A stretch of DNA of 64,000 bases from Reyranella sp. (lineage in GTDB: Bacteria > Pseudomonadota > Alphaproteobacteria > Reyranellales > Reyranellaceae), in assembly GCF_004297405.1 (NCBI RefSeq), contig NZ_SCVC01000006.1:372001-436000 (forward strand), read 5' to 3'. Shown one piece after another: positions 25,892 to 33,539 of this stretch. The notes beneath the pieces were generated by a model. That model saw nothing but the letters and a program-made list of their open reading frames with translations, did not search any database and was not told the origin of the DNA. Numbering within the stretch: the first letter of the stretch is position 1; the number at the start of each line of letters is the position of its first letter. The position numbers were made by a program, and so were the translations under genes.

Positions 25892-26717
25892 AGAGAAGCT
25901 TACGTCGAGAAGCGGGCCGCCCTTTGGGGTGGCCCGTTTCCTTTTGGGGGGGTGAGCTCGTTTTCCCGTCCGACAACGCGCGCGACAACATTTCGAGATC
26001 AGGCAGGCTTCTTTCCAATTCCCGCACACGATCCGGTGTGTCTTCGGGTAGCTGGGGAAGAATAATCGGATCGCCGGACAGGATGTCCGTTTCGATTGCG
26101 AGGCGAACGTCGGCGGGTCGGCCGACCCGGAGGCCCGCGATTACCCGACGATGTGCATGCTGTTGCGCACCACGCTTGCGGCTTGGGTTGTCGAAGATGT
26201 GTTTGCTGGGATCGGCAAATATGTAGCGATGATAGGGGCCGGTCCGGAGCCAGATATTTTCGATCATGCCGCACAGCGCCGGCAAAGCCGCCGCCTCGTA
26301 CAAGCGGAAATGGAAGGCGCGATTCTGGATGGTCGCCTGGCGTGCATTACGCGCCATCTTGGCTTCGTCCAGTTGGCGATGGATCGATTCCAGTTCGTCG
26401 GCGAGACGCGGTTCTGCCTGCCTCGCCGCAGCTTCGGCCGCCATGCCTTCAAGCACGACGCGAATCACCCTGAGTTCGAGGAACTGGGCGCGTGTGAGAA
26501 GAGGGACGGTAATGGTGCGCCCAGGTCCCACGCTCAGTACTCGCTCGGCGACAAGCTGAAGGAGCGCTTCACGTACCGGTGTGACGCTAGCTTTCAGACG
26601 TTGCGCGACGTCACGAAAGGTCAGTCGCGCACCCGGCGCCAAGTCACCCAAGACGATGGCGGAGCGGATCTCGCGCAGCACCTGATTGGACAGGCTGACG
26701 TGCTCGACATGTTGCAT
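25863..26717 (-). CDS. GntR family regulator (FadR/FCD type)
   Basis: 284 residues from the ATG at 26717; a GTG at 26753 would add 12 residues, and neither has a clear ribosome site. The winged helix covers about residues 8-70 (LTFRDVAQRLKASVTPVREALLQL), followed by an all-helical FCD ligand domain. The His in KHIFDNPSRKRG and HAHRRVIAGL could be metal ligands. The C-terminal tail, rich in Lys, Arg and Pro, runs through the opposite-strand terminator and overlaps the end of the Bug gene by 29 bases. It probably controls the flanking receptor and dioxygenase genes in response to an organic acid. Confidence 0.85.
   Translation of the reverse strand: MQHVEHVSLSNQVLREIRSAIVLGDLAPGARLTFRDVAQRLKASVTPVREALLQLVAERVLSVGPGRTITVPLLTRAQFLELRVIRVVLEGMAAEAAARQAEPRLADELESIHRQLDEAKMARNARQATIQNRAFHFRLYEAAALPALCGMIENIWLRTGPYHRYIFADPSKHIFDNPSRKRGAQQHAHRRVIAGLRVGRPADVRLAIETDILSGDPIILPQLPEDTPDRVRELERSLPDLEMLSRALSDGKTSSPPQKETGHPKGRPASRRKLLSTAAERRQP
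25913..25945 (+). terminator. intrinsic terminator after the first Bug receptor gene
   Basis: CGGGCCGCCC (25913-25922) pairs with GGGTGGCCCG (25927-25936), ten pairs with one G-T, around a TTTG loop, followed by TTTCCTTTT. It lies inside the C-terminal codons of the convergent gntR gene. Confidence 0.85.
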
Positions 26718-26813
26718 GGCGGGTTGGATGGCCGTTTCGCTTAGGAGCCGCACGGCGGCTCAGGGTGCACGACGACGTTTGACAGGCAAGCGACCTCTGC
26801 TCACTCTGTCATA

Positions 26814-26823
26814 TGTTATAACA
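26814..26823. promoter_or_regulatory. candidate GntR-type operator palindrome
   Basis: TGTTATAACA is a perfect 10-bp palindrome inside an AT-rich patch (26809-26827). It lies 32 bases before the TauD-type dioxygenase start and upstream of divergent gntR. FCD-type GntR proteins often bind short AT-rich T-G-T...A-C-A palindromes, so it is a likely operator for both genes. Confidence 0.55.
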
Positions 26824-26854
26824 AAGAAACCATCTTAGGGAAGGAAGGGCCGCC

Positions 26855-27745
26855 ATGGCGCTGACCATCACTCAGATCCATCCCGTCTTCGCCGGAGAGG
26901 TTTCCGGCGTCGATCTGACGAAGCCGCTCAGCCGCGACGAAGCGAAGATGATCGACGACGGGATGAACCAGTACGCGGTGCTCGTTTTCCGCGATCAGAA
27001 TATCTCGGACGAACAGCAGATCGCCTTTACGCGCAATTTCGGGGAACTCGAGGCCAAGGAGAAGCCCGGGAATATCCGCAAAGCGACAGAAAGCCGGTTA
27101 GGGGCGGGCATTAGCGACCTTTCCAACCTGACCAAGGATGGCAAGGTCATATCGGCGGACGACCGGCAGTGGTTCTTCAAGCTGGGCGACCGGCTCTGGC
27201 ACTCCGACAGCTCCTACGCGGTGATCCCGGCAAAGTTCTCGGCCCTGTCGGCGCGTGCCATCCCGTCTTGGGGCGGTAACACCGACTTTGCCGACATGCG
27301 CGCCGCCTACGATGCGCTGGACGACCGCACGAAGGCCGAGGTGGAGGACCTGATCTGCGAGCACTCGCTGATCTTTTCGCGCGCGGCCGTCGGCTTCACC
27401 GATCTGACGCCGGAGGAGGTCGCCAACTTCAAGCCGGTGCGTCAGCGTCTCGTGCGGACCCATCAGGCCACGGGGCGCAAGTCGCTGTTCCTGTCGTCCC
27501 ATGCCGGCGCCATCGTCGGCTGGACGATCCCGGAGGCGCGCTCCTACCTGCGCGAGCTGACCGAACATGCGACGCAGCGGGAGTTCGTCTACTCGCATCA
27601 ATGGCGCCAGTACGATCTTGTGATGTGGGACAATCGCGCCACCATGCATCGCGCCAAGCGCTTCGACCGCAACGAGGTGCGCGACATGCGTCGCACAACC
27701 CTGGGCGGCGACCGTCCCACCGTGGAACAGGCCGAAGCGGCCTGA
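26855..27745 (+). CDS. TauD/TfdA family Fe(II)/2-oxoglutarate dioxygenase
   Basis: 296 residues. Iron ligands H116 and D118 lie in RLWHSDSSY, and the distal His is in DNRATMHRAKRFD. A following Arg (DMRRTTLGG) would bind 2-oxoglutarate. The sequence pattern resembles the alpha-ketoglutarate-dependent 2,4-dichlorophenoxyacetate dioxygenase branch, but the substrate cannot be assigned. GGGAAGGA precedes the ATG. A Bug receptor gene follows after 72 bases, which suggests uptake and oxidation of the same compound. Confidence 0.92.
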   Translation: MALTITQIHPVFAGEVSGVDLTKPLSRDEAKMIDDGMNQYAVLVFRDQNISDEQQIAFTRNFGELEAKEKPGNIRKATESRLGAGISDLSNLTKDGKVISADDRQWFFKLGDRLWHSDSSYAVIPAKFSALSARAIPSWGGNTDFADMRAAYDALDDRTKAEVEDLICEHSLIFSRAAVGFTDLTPEEVANFKPVRQRLVRTHQATGRKSLFLSSHAGAIVGWTIPEARSYLRELTEHATQREFVYSHQWRQYDLVMWDNRATMHRAKRFDRNEVRDMRRTTLGGDRPTVEQAEAA

Positions 27746-27778
27746 GCTTCGGTCTCCGATAAAACTGAAGAACGACAA

Positions 27779-27800
27779 GGCCGGCCTGAATGAGCCGGCC
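27779..27800 (+). repeat. GC-rich hairpin in the leader of the second Bug receptor gene
   Basis: GGCCGGC (27779-27785) pairs with GCCGGCC (27794-27800) around an 8-base loop, ending just upstream of the GGGAGGA ribosome site. No T-run follows. It could lower read-through from the dioxygenase gene or stabilise the receptor message. Confidence 0.55.
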
Positions 27801-27817
27801 AACATGGGAGGAATGCC

Positions 27818-28783
27818 ATGCATCGACGGAGCCTGCTCGCCGCCATTCTCGGGGGCGTGCCCCTCGCTGCCGCCTGGGGCCAGGAGTATCCGTCCCGCCC
27901 CGTGAAGGTCGTCGTCGGCTTTCCACCGGGCGGCGGCACGGACCTCGTCGCGCGCCCGCTCGCGGCGAAGGTCCAGTCGTTGCTCGGCCAGTCCTTCGTG
28001 ATCGACAATCGCGGTGGTGCCAATGGTGGCGTCGGCCTCGAACTGGTCGCGAAGAGCCCGCCCGATGGCTACACGATCGGCCATGTGAACAGCAGCGTCG
28101 TCGTCACCAATCCGCTGCTCTATCGCAGCCTGACGACCAATGTAGAGCGCGACCTCGCGCCGATCTGCACCGTCGCCGATTCAGCGGTCGTGCTCGCGAT
28201 CCCGGCCGAGCTGCCGGTGAAGAATCTCAGGGAGCTCGTGGCGCTGGCGAAGGAGCAGCCCGGCAAGCTGAACTTCGGCTCAGGCGGCCTCGGCAGCGTC
28301 GATCATCTGAGCTTCGAGGTGGTGAAGCGCCAGACCGGCATCGACTTTCTGCACGTGCCGTATCGCGGTGGCGGGCCGGCGCTGGCCGACATGCTGGGCG
28401 GCCGCGTCCAGCTCATGATCTCGAGCTTCGGCATGTACAAGGGCCAAGTGGATGCGGGTAAAGTCCGCATCATCGCCGTGCTCTCGCGCGAGCGTCATCC
28501 GGCGCTGCCGGACGTCATGACCGCCGTGGAGCAGGGCTGGCCCAATCTCGTCGTCTCCGTCTGGCAGGGTGTCGTCGCGCCGGCCCAGACGCCGCCCGCC
28601 ATCCTCGACAAACTGGAAGGCGCCTACCGTCAGGCCGTTGCCGACCCCGAAGTCAGCGCGCTGCTCGTGAGCCTCGGCTATTTCCCGGTCTTCCGCGGCC
28701 GCAAGGAGACGGCGACCCTGATTCGCGAAGAAACCGCGCGCTGGTCGGCGATCATCAAGGAACTGGGCATCCAGCTCGACTAG
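27818..28783 (+). CDS. Bug/TctC family periplasmic receptor
   Basis: 321 residues. The start MHRRSLLAAILGGVPLAAAWG looks like a twin-arginine-type or short Sec signal, followed by QEYPSRPVKVVVGFPPGGGTD, the usual Bug opening. VPYRGGGPALADMLGG near 184-199 is the second family motif. GGGAGGAATGCC precedes the ATG. No TctAB membrane genes are near. The adjacent dioxygenase gene suggests its ligand is that enzyme's substrate or product (inference). The phosphatase gene downstream is convergent. Confidence 0.92.
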   Translation: MHRRSLLAAILGGVPLAAAWGQEYPSRPVKVVVGFPPGGGTDLVARPLAAKVQSLLGQSFVIDNRGGANGGVGLELVAKSPPDGYTIGHVNSSVVVTNPLLYRSLTTNVERDLAPICTVADSAVVLAIPAELPVKNLRELVALAKEQPGKLNFGSGGLGSVDHLSFEVVKRQTGIDFLHVPYRGGGPALADMLGGRVQLMISSFGMYKGQVDAGKVRIIAVLSRERHPALPDVMTAVEQGWPNLVVSVWQGVVAPAQTPPAILDKLEGAYRQAVADPEVSALLVSLGYFPVFRGRKETATLIREETARWSAIIKELGIQLD

Positions 28784-28792
28784 GTCGGCGGA

Positions 28793-29842
28793 TCAGGTGG
28801 TGATGCCCAGCGTGTCGAAGCCGATCTCCACGGACCGACGCGTATTGCCACCGTCGTCGCGCAGGGCCAGCACGACCCTGCGTTCCCACCAGTCGACATC
28901 GACCACGCCGAAATTGGCCGCGGCGTAGAGGGCGCCCAGCCTGTTAGGGCCGGCTTCCTTGGCAGCCCAGTAGACCATGTTGAGGCCACTCGAAGTGACC
29001 TCGTACAGCGGGTAGAGATCGGCCGGCGTCTCGCGATAGAGCGCGCCGATATGGCGGTCACCGGAGACCAGGACGACGCCCTTGGCGCCGCTGGCGCGGA
29101 TCGTGTCGATCAGCTTCTGCTTCTCGAGGGGCATGTTGCCCCAGCGCTCCCAGCCATGGCCCTCGGCCAGTATCTGGGTGCTGGACACGATCAGACGTAA
29201 CTCGGCAGGCTTGCGCAACTCTTCGGCCAGCCACGCCCATTGCACGGGACCCAGCATGGTCTTGGCCGGATCGGGATCCGGCAGGTAACGCTCCTTGCCC
29301 GGTGCGCCGCGCTGGTCGGTGACCTTGAGGGGAGAACGGAACCAGCGGACGTCGAGCAGGATGACCTGCACGCGCATTCCCGGCGGCCCGATGATCCGCG
29401 AGTCGTAGATGCCGTCGCGCTTGCGCCTGACGTCGGTGGCGGGCGCGTTCCAGAAATCGAGGAAGAGTTCCTTGGACACGGCCTTGTGCGCGAACTCGAC
29501 GCCGCCGTCGTTGAGGCCGTAATCGTGGTCGTCCCAGACGGCGAGGTGGCTCACCGTATCGCGCAGCTTGGAATAACCCGCGACCTTTCCAGCTTCTTCA
29601 TAGGCGTGCTTCAGATTGGCTGCATCGGCGGAATTGAAGTCGCCGTAGACATTGTCGCCGCAGAAGAGGAAGAGGTCGGGCCGGTACGACAGCACGGCAT
29701 CCCAGATCGACTGGTCCATGGTCTGGTTGGCGCAGGAACCGAAGGCGATCCGCGACAGCGGTGGCCGGTTCTGCGACAGGGCAGGCGTGGCAGTGACGGC
29801 GGCAGCCGCCATCAGACGGGCAAGGGTACGGCGCGTGAACAT
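28793..29842 (-). CDS. alkaline phosphatase D (PhoD-like) metallophosphoesterase
   Basis: 349 residues from the ATG at 29842. A Tat-like signal (FTRRTLARLMAAAAVTATPA) directs export. Metal-site motifs are IAFGSC near 33, LFLFCGDNVYGD near 56-67, VWDDHDYGLNDGG near 105-117 and the later SGDRHIGALY. PhoD-like enzymes are periplasmic phosphodiesterases/phosphomonoesterases using Ca and Fe. No Pho box was recognised in the 45-base divergent gap upstream. Confidence 0.9.
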   Translation of the reverse strand: MFTRRTLARLMAAAAVTATPALSQNRPPLSRIAFGSCANQTMDQSIWDAVLSYRPDLFLFCGDNVYGDFNSADAANLKHAYEEAGKVAGYSKLRDTVSHLAVWDDHDYGLNDGGVEFAHKAVSKELFLDFWNAPATDVRRKRDGIYDSRIIGPPGMRVQVILLDVRWFRSPLKVTDQRGAPGKERYLPDPDPAKTMLGPVQWAWLAEELRKPAELRLIVSSTQILAEGHGWERWGNMPLEKQKLIDTIRASGAKGVVLVSGDRHIGALYRETPADLYPLYEVTSSGLNMVYWAAKEAGPNRLGALYAAANFGVVDVDWWERRVVLALRDDGGNTRRSVEIGFDTLGITT

Positions 29843-29887
29843 GTTGACCACTGAAAAGCCAGGATCGAACGTTTAGATTGCACGTTG

Positions 29888-30397
29888 ATGAAGCGCCACC
29901 TCAAACGCGTCCTCGAAGTCCTCCTCGTGCCCGTCGCGGCGGCGATCGTTTTCTTCGAGGATGTCCTTCTCCACTATCTCGGTCTCGCAATGGCCGCGGT
30001 TGCGCGTTGGCCGCCGATCGCACGAGTCGAGGCCTGGCTTGCAGGCCTGCCGCCCTGGGCCGCCCTGATCGCCTTCGTGGCGCCCTCGACCCTGGTACTG
30101 CCGGTCAAGCTCGCCGCGGTGTGGTTCGCCATGCAGGGCAAGTTCGTCCTGGCGACCGCTGCCATCGTGTTCGGCAAGGTCGTGGCGACGGCGCTTGTGG
30201 CGCGGCTCTACAAGATCCTGCGGCCGACGCTGCTGCGGCTCTCCTGGTACCTGCGGGCCGAGACCTGGCTGTTCGACTTCCGCGACCGGGTCTATGGCTT
30301 CGTCCGCGCACTACCGGCTTGGCAGGCCACCGTTGCCGTGATCCGGCGAACCAAAGCTTGGCTGGCGGAATTGGTTTCCGGAGTCACATCGCGCTAG
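29888..30397 (+). CDS. small membrane protein of unknown function
   Basis: 169 residues from the ATG at 29888, with a TTG one codon earlier. Hydrophobic stretches lie at about 8-22, 52-78 and 85-102, between basic segments, so it is an inner-membrane protein with two or three helices. The C-terminal half is basic and aromatic. I do not recognise a family. It is divergent from the PhoD-like gene and ends 9 bases before the second TauD-type dioxygenase, so it may be co-transcribed with it. Confidence 0.7.
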   Translation: MKRHLKRVLEVLLVPVAAAIVFFEDVLLHYLGLAMAAVARWPPIARVEAWLAGLPPWAALIAFVAPSTLVLPVKLAAVWFAMQGKFVLATAAIVFGKVVATALVARLYKILRPTLLRLSWYLRAETWLFDFRDRVYGFVRALPAWQATVAVIRRTKAWLAELVSGVTSR

Positions 30398-30406
30398 GCT
30401 TTCTCC

Positions 30407-31246
30407 ATGATGGAAGTTGTTGCTCTCGACGCGCCGCTGGGCGCTCGCATTGAAGGACTCGATCGCGCCAGTGCTAACGAGCCTGCCGTCGCCGCCAAAC
30501 TCAACCGAGCGCTGGCCGAACATCTTCTTGTCGTGGTGCCGGGCGATCGTATGACCCCGGAGCAGACGCGGGTCTTCTCGGCGGCCTTTGGCAGGCCGCA
30601 GAAGCAGCTCCTGCGCTACAAGCGCAGTGGGGGCGTGCCGGACGTGTCGATCATGGTCAGCACGCTGATGGCCGACGGCACTACCGACAAGACGGCGATC
30701 CGTGCTGAAGACTGGCATACCGATGATTCGTATTTCGCGGTGCCGGCCAAGGCGACGCTCCTGCACGGCATCGAGATTCCGAGCCATGGTGGCGCGACCT
30801 GGTTCTGCAACATGCATTCGGTCTACGAGGCCCTGCCGGAGGCGACGCGCAAGCGCATCGATGGCCTGCGCGCGATCCATGGCTACGACACACCACGGGC
30901 GCGCAACCGGCCATCGGCGCGCACGCCTGAGGAGATCGCCGAGACACCCGACGTCGAGCATCCCTTGGTGCGGACGCATCCCGAGACCGGCCGCAGAGCG
31001 CTCTATCTAAATCCCAATAGGCTCGACCGCATCGTCGGGCTTGAACGAGCGGAGAGCGACGATCTTCTCGACGAACTCGCCGACGAGGCGCGCAAGCCGC
31101 GGCATCACCACGGCCATGTCTGGAGCGTCGGCGACATCGTGGTGTGGGACAATCGCGCCACGATGCATCGTGTAGTGATCGACTATCCGATGGGGGAGAC
31201 TCGCATCATGCAGCGCGTGCTGATCGAGGGCGACAAGCCGTTCTGA
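30407..31246 (+). CDS. second TauD/TfdA family Fe(II)/2-oxoglutarate dioxygenase
   Basis: 279 residues. H104 and D106 in DWHTDDSYF and the distal His in DNRATMHRVVIDYP are the iron ligands, and Arg in TRIMQRVLI would bind 2-oxoglutarate. It is only distantly like the dioxygenase at 26855: the two share the catalytic segments but differ elsewhere, so they are not a recent duplicate. Two adjacent ATGs (30407, 30410) are possible. The substrate is unknown. Confidence 0.92.
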   Translation: MMEVVALDAPLGARIEGLDRASANEPAVAAKLNRALAEHLLVVVPGDRMTPEQTRVFSAAFGRPQKQLLRYKRSGGVPDVSIMVSTLMADGTTDKTAIRAEDWHTDDSYFAVPAKATLLHGIEIPSHGGATWFCNMHSVYEALPEATRKRIDGLRAIHGYDTPRARNRPSARTPEEIAETPDVEHPLVRTHPETGRRALYLNPNRLDRIVGLERAESDDLLDELADEARKPRHHHGHVWSVGDIVVWDNRATMHRVVIDYPMGETRIMQRVLIEGDKPF

Positions 31247-31391
31247 CGTCGCGTCGTACCTCGAGTCTTGATCCCACCTCCCGCCGTCCAATGAAGTAGA
31301 GCTCCAGCGAGCAGTCGTCCGCCTGCGGACCGACAGCGCGCGGGTTTTCGTGGAATTTAGATTCTGACCGGCTGGCCATGCGCGCCCGGGC

Positions 31392-31448
31392 TGACTATTG
31401 CAAATGTGAATTGACTATTGAGTCTAGTTATTTACTACAAAGTAAATA
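31392..31448 (+). promoter_or_regulatory. candidate operator/promoter of the enoyl-CoA hydratase cluster
   Basis: TGACTATTG occurs at 31392-31400 and again at 31412-31420, exactly 20 bp apart, or two helical turns. Then TATTTACT (31429-31436) and AGTAAATA (31441-31448) form a perfect 8-bp inverted repeat around ACAA. This second element touches the A of the ATG at 31448. The block is much more AT-rich than its surroundings and no ribosome site is seen. It fits a repressed promoter, perhaps bound by the TetR protein encoded at the end of the cluster. Confidence 0.6.
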
Positions 31449-32266
31449 TGACGATTGATGCTGATACCGAGCTGAACCTTCCGCACTGCGACGAGTTGCA
31501 CGTCCAATTCGCCGACTGCGTCCTCTGGCTTCGATTGAACCGGCCGGCTGCGCTGAACGCGCTGACGCCGACCCTCGTCGATGGCATGGCGCAGGCCATT
31601 GCTGTAGCTGGAGCCAACCCACAGGTGCGGGTTGTGGTGCTCACTGGTGCGGGTCGCGCGTTCTGTGCCGGCGCCGATCTCAAGGAGAGCGAGAAGAGAA
31701 GCAAGGTCGCGCGGGGCAACGTCGCGTTCATCCGCGCCTTGGGCGCGCTCGCGACGGCCTTCGAGGCATGCCCGCGGCCGGTGATCGCCGCAGTCAACGG
31801 CATTGCAGTCGCTGGTGGGCTGGAGTTGATGCTCGCCTGCGACATCGTATTGGCCGCGGAATCGGCCCGTCTCGGAGACGCGCACGCCGACTACGCAATG
31901 TTTCCAGGGGCCGGCGCGACGGTCCGGCTGCCGCGACGTGTCGGTCTTGCGAAGGCTAAGGAGTTGATGCTGACAGGCGATCTTCTGTCGGCTGCGAACG
32001 CACTCGCCATCGGCCTCGTCAATCGCGTCGTGCCGGATTTGGCCCTGGAACACGAAGTGCTCGCGCTGGCCGCGAGGCTTGCCGTGAAGAGCCCGTTGGT
32101 GCTGGCCCGGATGAAGGAAGCGCTGAACGATACGACGGATCAACCCGCCGAAATCGCGCTGAGGCGGGAGCGTGACCTCAATGAGCTTCATGCTCTGTCA
32201 TTCGATCGTGCTGAAGGCCTCGCCGCATTTCGCGAAAAGCGGTCACCGCAATTCCAGGGGCGCTAG
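31448..32266 (+). CDS. enoyl-CoA hydratase/isomerase (crotonase family)
   Basis: 272 residues from the ATG at 31448; a TTG at 31418 would extend it into the palindrome region. Crotonase motifs are AFCAGADLKE near 78-87, forming the oxyanion hole, and NGIAVAGGLELMLACDIVLA near 119-138. The Glu in GGLELML matches the first catalytic Glu position, while the second position reads Ala-Asp-Tyr (DAHADYAMFPGAG), so hydratase activity is not certain. It heads a run with a thiolase and a Bug receptor. Confidence 0.9.
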   Translation: MTIDADTELNLPHCDELHVQFADCVLWLRLNRPAALNALTPTLVDGMAQAIAVAGANPQVRVVVLTGAGRAFCAGADLKESEKRSKVARGNVAFIRALGALATAFEACPRPVIAAVNGIAVAGGLELMLACDIVLAAESARLGDAHADYAMFPGAGATVRLPRRVGLAKAKELMLTGDLLSAANALAIGLVNRVVPDLALEHEVLALAARLAVKSPLVLARMKEALNDTTDQPAEIALRRERDLNELHALSFDRAEGLAAFREKRSPQFQGR

Positions 32267-32305
32267 CGCCCTACGATCGTCAATCCAACCGGAGTCCGGA
32301 AATCA

Positions 32306-33484
32306 ATGACTACTCGATGCGCCATCGCCGGCGTCGGCATTACGCCGTTTGGCAAAAATCCGGAAGCGACTGTCCGAACGCTCGCTGAATCGGCAGTGAA
32401 GCAAGCAATGCAGGACGCAGGCATCGAAGCCCAGCAGGTCGATCAGGTCTATTTCGCGAATGCGGTCGCCGGGCTGATAACGGGGCAGGAGATGATTCGT
32501 GGACAGGCAGCACTGCGCTACACAGGGCTGGCGGGCAAGCCGATCATCAATGTCGAGAACGCGTGCGCGTCCAGCAGCACGGCGTTCTATCTCGCCTGGA
32601 ATGCCGTGCGCAGCGGCCAGGCCGACGTCGTGTTGGTCGTTGGCTCCGAGAAGATGACGCACGAGGATAAGCGGGTCTCATTTGGCGCCTTCGCGACCGC
32701 TGTTGACCTCGAAGAACCTACGCCGGCACATGTCGGTACCGGCAGCGGCTCGATTTTCATGGATATCTACGCCGAGAAGACCCGCAAGTTCATGAAAGCC
32801 TCGGGCGCAACGGCCGCCGACTTTGCCCGCATCGTCGTGAAGAGCCGAAACGCCGGGGCCACCAACCCGATCGCTCAGTTTCGCAAGCCGACCACCGTCG
32901 ACGAAGTGCTGTCGAGCCGGATGGTCAGTGACCCGTTGACCCTGCCGATGTGTTCGTCGATCAGCGACGGTGCTGCCGCCCTGGTGCTCTGTTCGGCCGA
33001 TGCCGCGCGCCGCGTCGGTGTGGCTCAGCCGGTCTGGGTTGCGGGATCCGTGCTGGTGTCCGGCACCGGGGACACCACCCAGCCGATTTGTGCAGAGCGC
33101 GCGTCGGCGGCAATCTATGAACTCTCCGGCATTGGACCATCCGACCTGCACGTCGTGGAACTGCACGATGCGACCGCGCCGGCCGAGCTCATGCACTACG
33201 AGAATCTGTCGTTGTGCGCGCCGGGTACCGCAATCGATCTGCTGCGCAGCGGTGCCACGGATATGGGGGGAAGGATCTCGGTCAACCCGAGTGGCGGGCT
33301 GATGAGCCGGGGACATCCAGTTGGCGCGACCGGCGCAGCTCAGTTGGTCGAGCTGACCTATCAGTTGCGCGGCACCGCGGGCGCGCGCCAGCGCCCTGCT
33401 GCCAAGGTCGCTCTGGCCGAGAACAACGGCGGCCAAATGGGCCCGGACGCCGCCGCAGCGGTTGCGACGATCCTGCACGTTTGA
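32306..33484 (+). CDS. thiolase family protein (SCP-x type), atypical active site
   Basis: 392 residues. The nucleophile Cys is in VENACASSSTAF near 90, and GHPVGATG near 340 supplies the C-terminal His loop. The SCP-x HDCF motif reads ELHDATAPA, and the C-terminal Cys of classical thiolases is absent (NNGGQMGPDAAAAV). So the second catalytic Cys is missing in both known positions. It could be a degradative thiolase with altered chemistry or a lipid-transfer-like thiolase. It is 39 bases after the hydratase and probably in the same operon. Confidence 0.9.
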   Translation: MTTRCAIAGVGITPFGKNPEATVRTLAESAVKQAMQDAGIEAQQVDQVYFANAVAGLITGQEMIRGQAALRYTGLAGKPIINVENACASSSTAFYLAWNAVRSGQADVVLVVGSEKMTHEDKRVSFGAFATAVDLEEPTPAHVGTGSGSIFMDIYAEKTRKFMKASGATAADFARIVVKSRNAGATNPIAQFRKPTTVDEVLSSRMVSDPLTLPMCSSISDGAAALVLCSADAARRVGVAQPVWVAGSVLVSGTGDTTQPICAERASAAIYELSGIGPSDLHVVELHDATAPAELMHYENLSLCAPGTAIDLLRSGATDMGGRISVNPSGGLMSRGHPVGATGAAQLVELTYQLRGTAGARQRPAAKVALAENNGGQMGPDAAAAVATILHV

Positions 33485-33539
33485 GCCGAGAGACCCGCCG
33501 AAGGCGCTTTCGCAAGTGAGTAGTTCCTTGGAGATATCA

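Noticed and set aside
31206..31379. Minus-strand open frame of 57 codons opposite the gap after the second TauD-type gene
   Set aside because: It is short, has no ribosome site and overlaps the dioxygenase end; the composition looks like chance in GC-rich DNA, although the stretch is otherwise empty.
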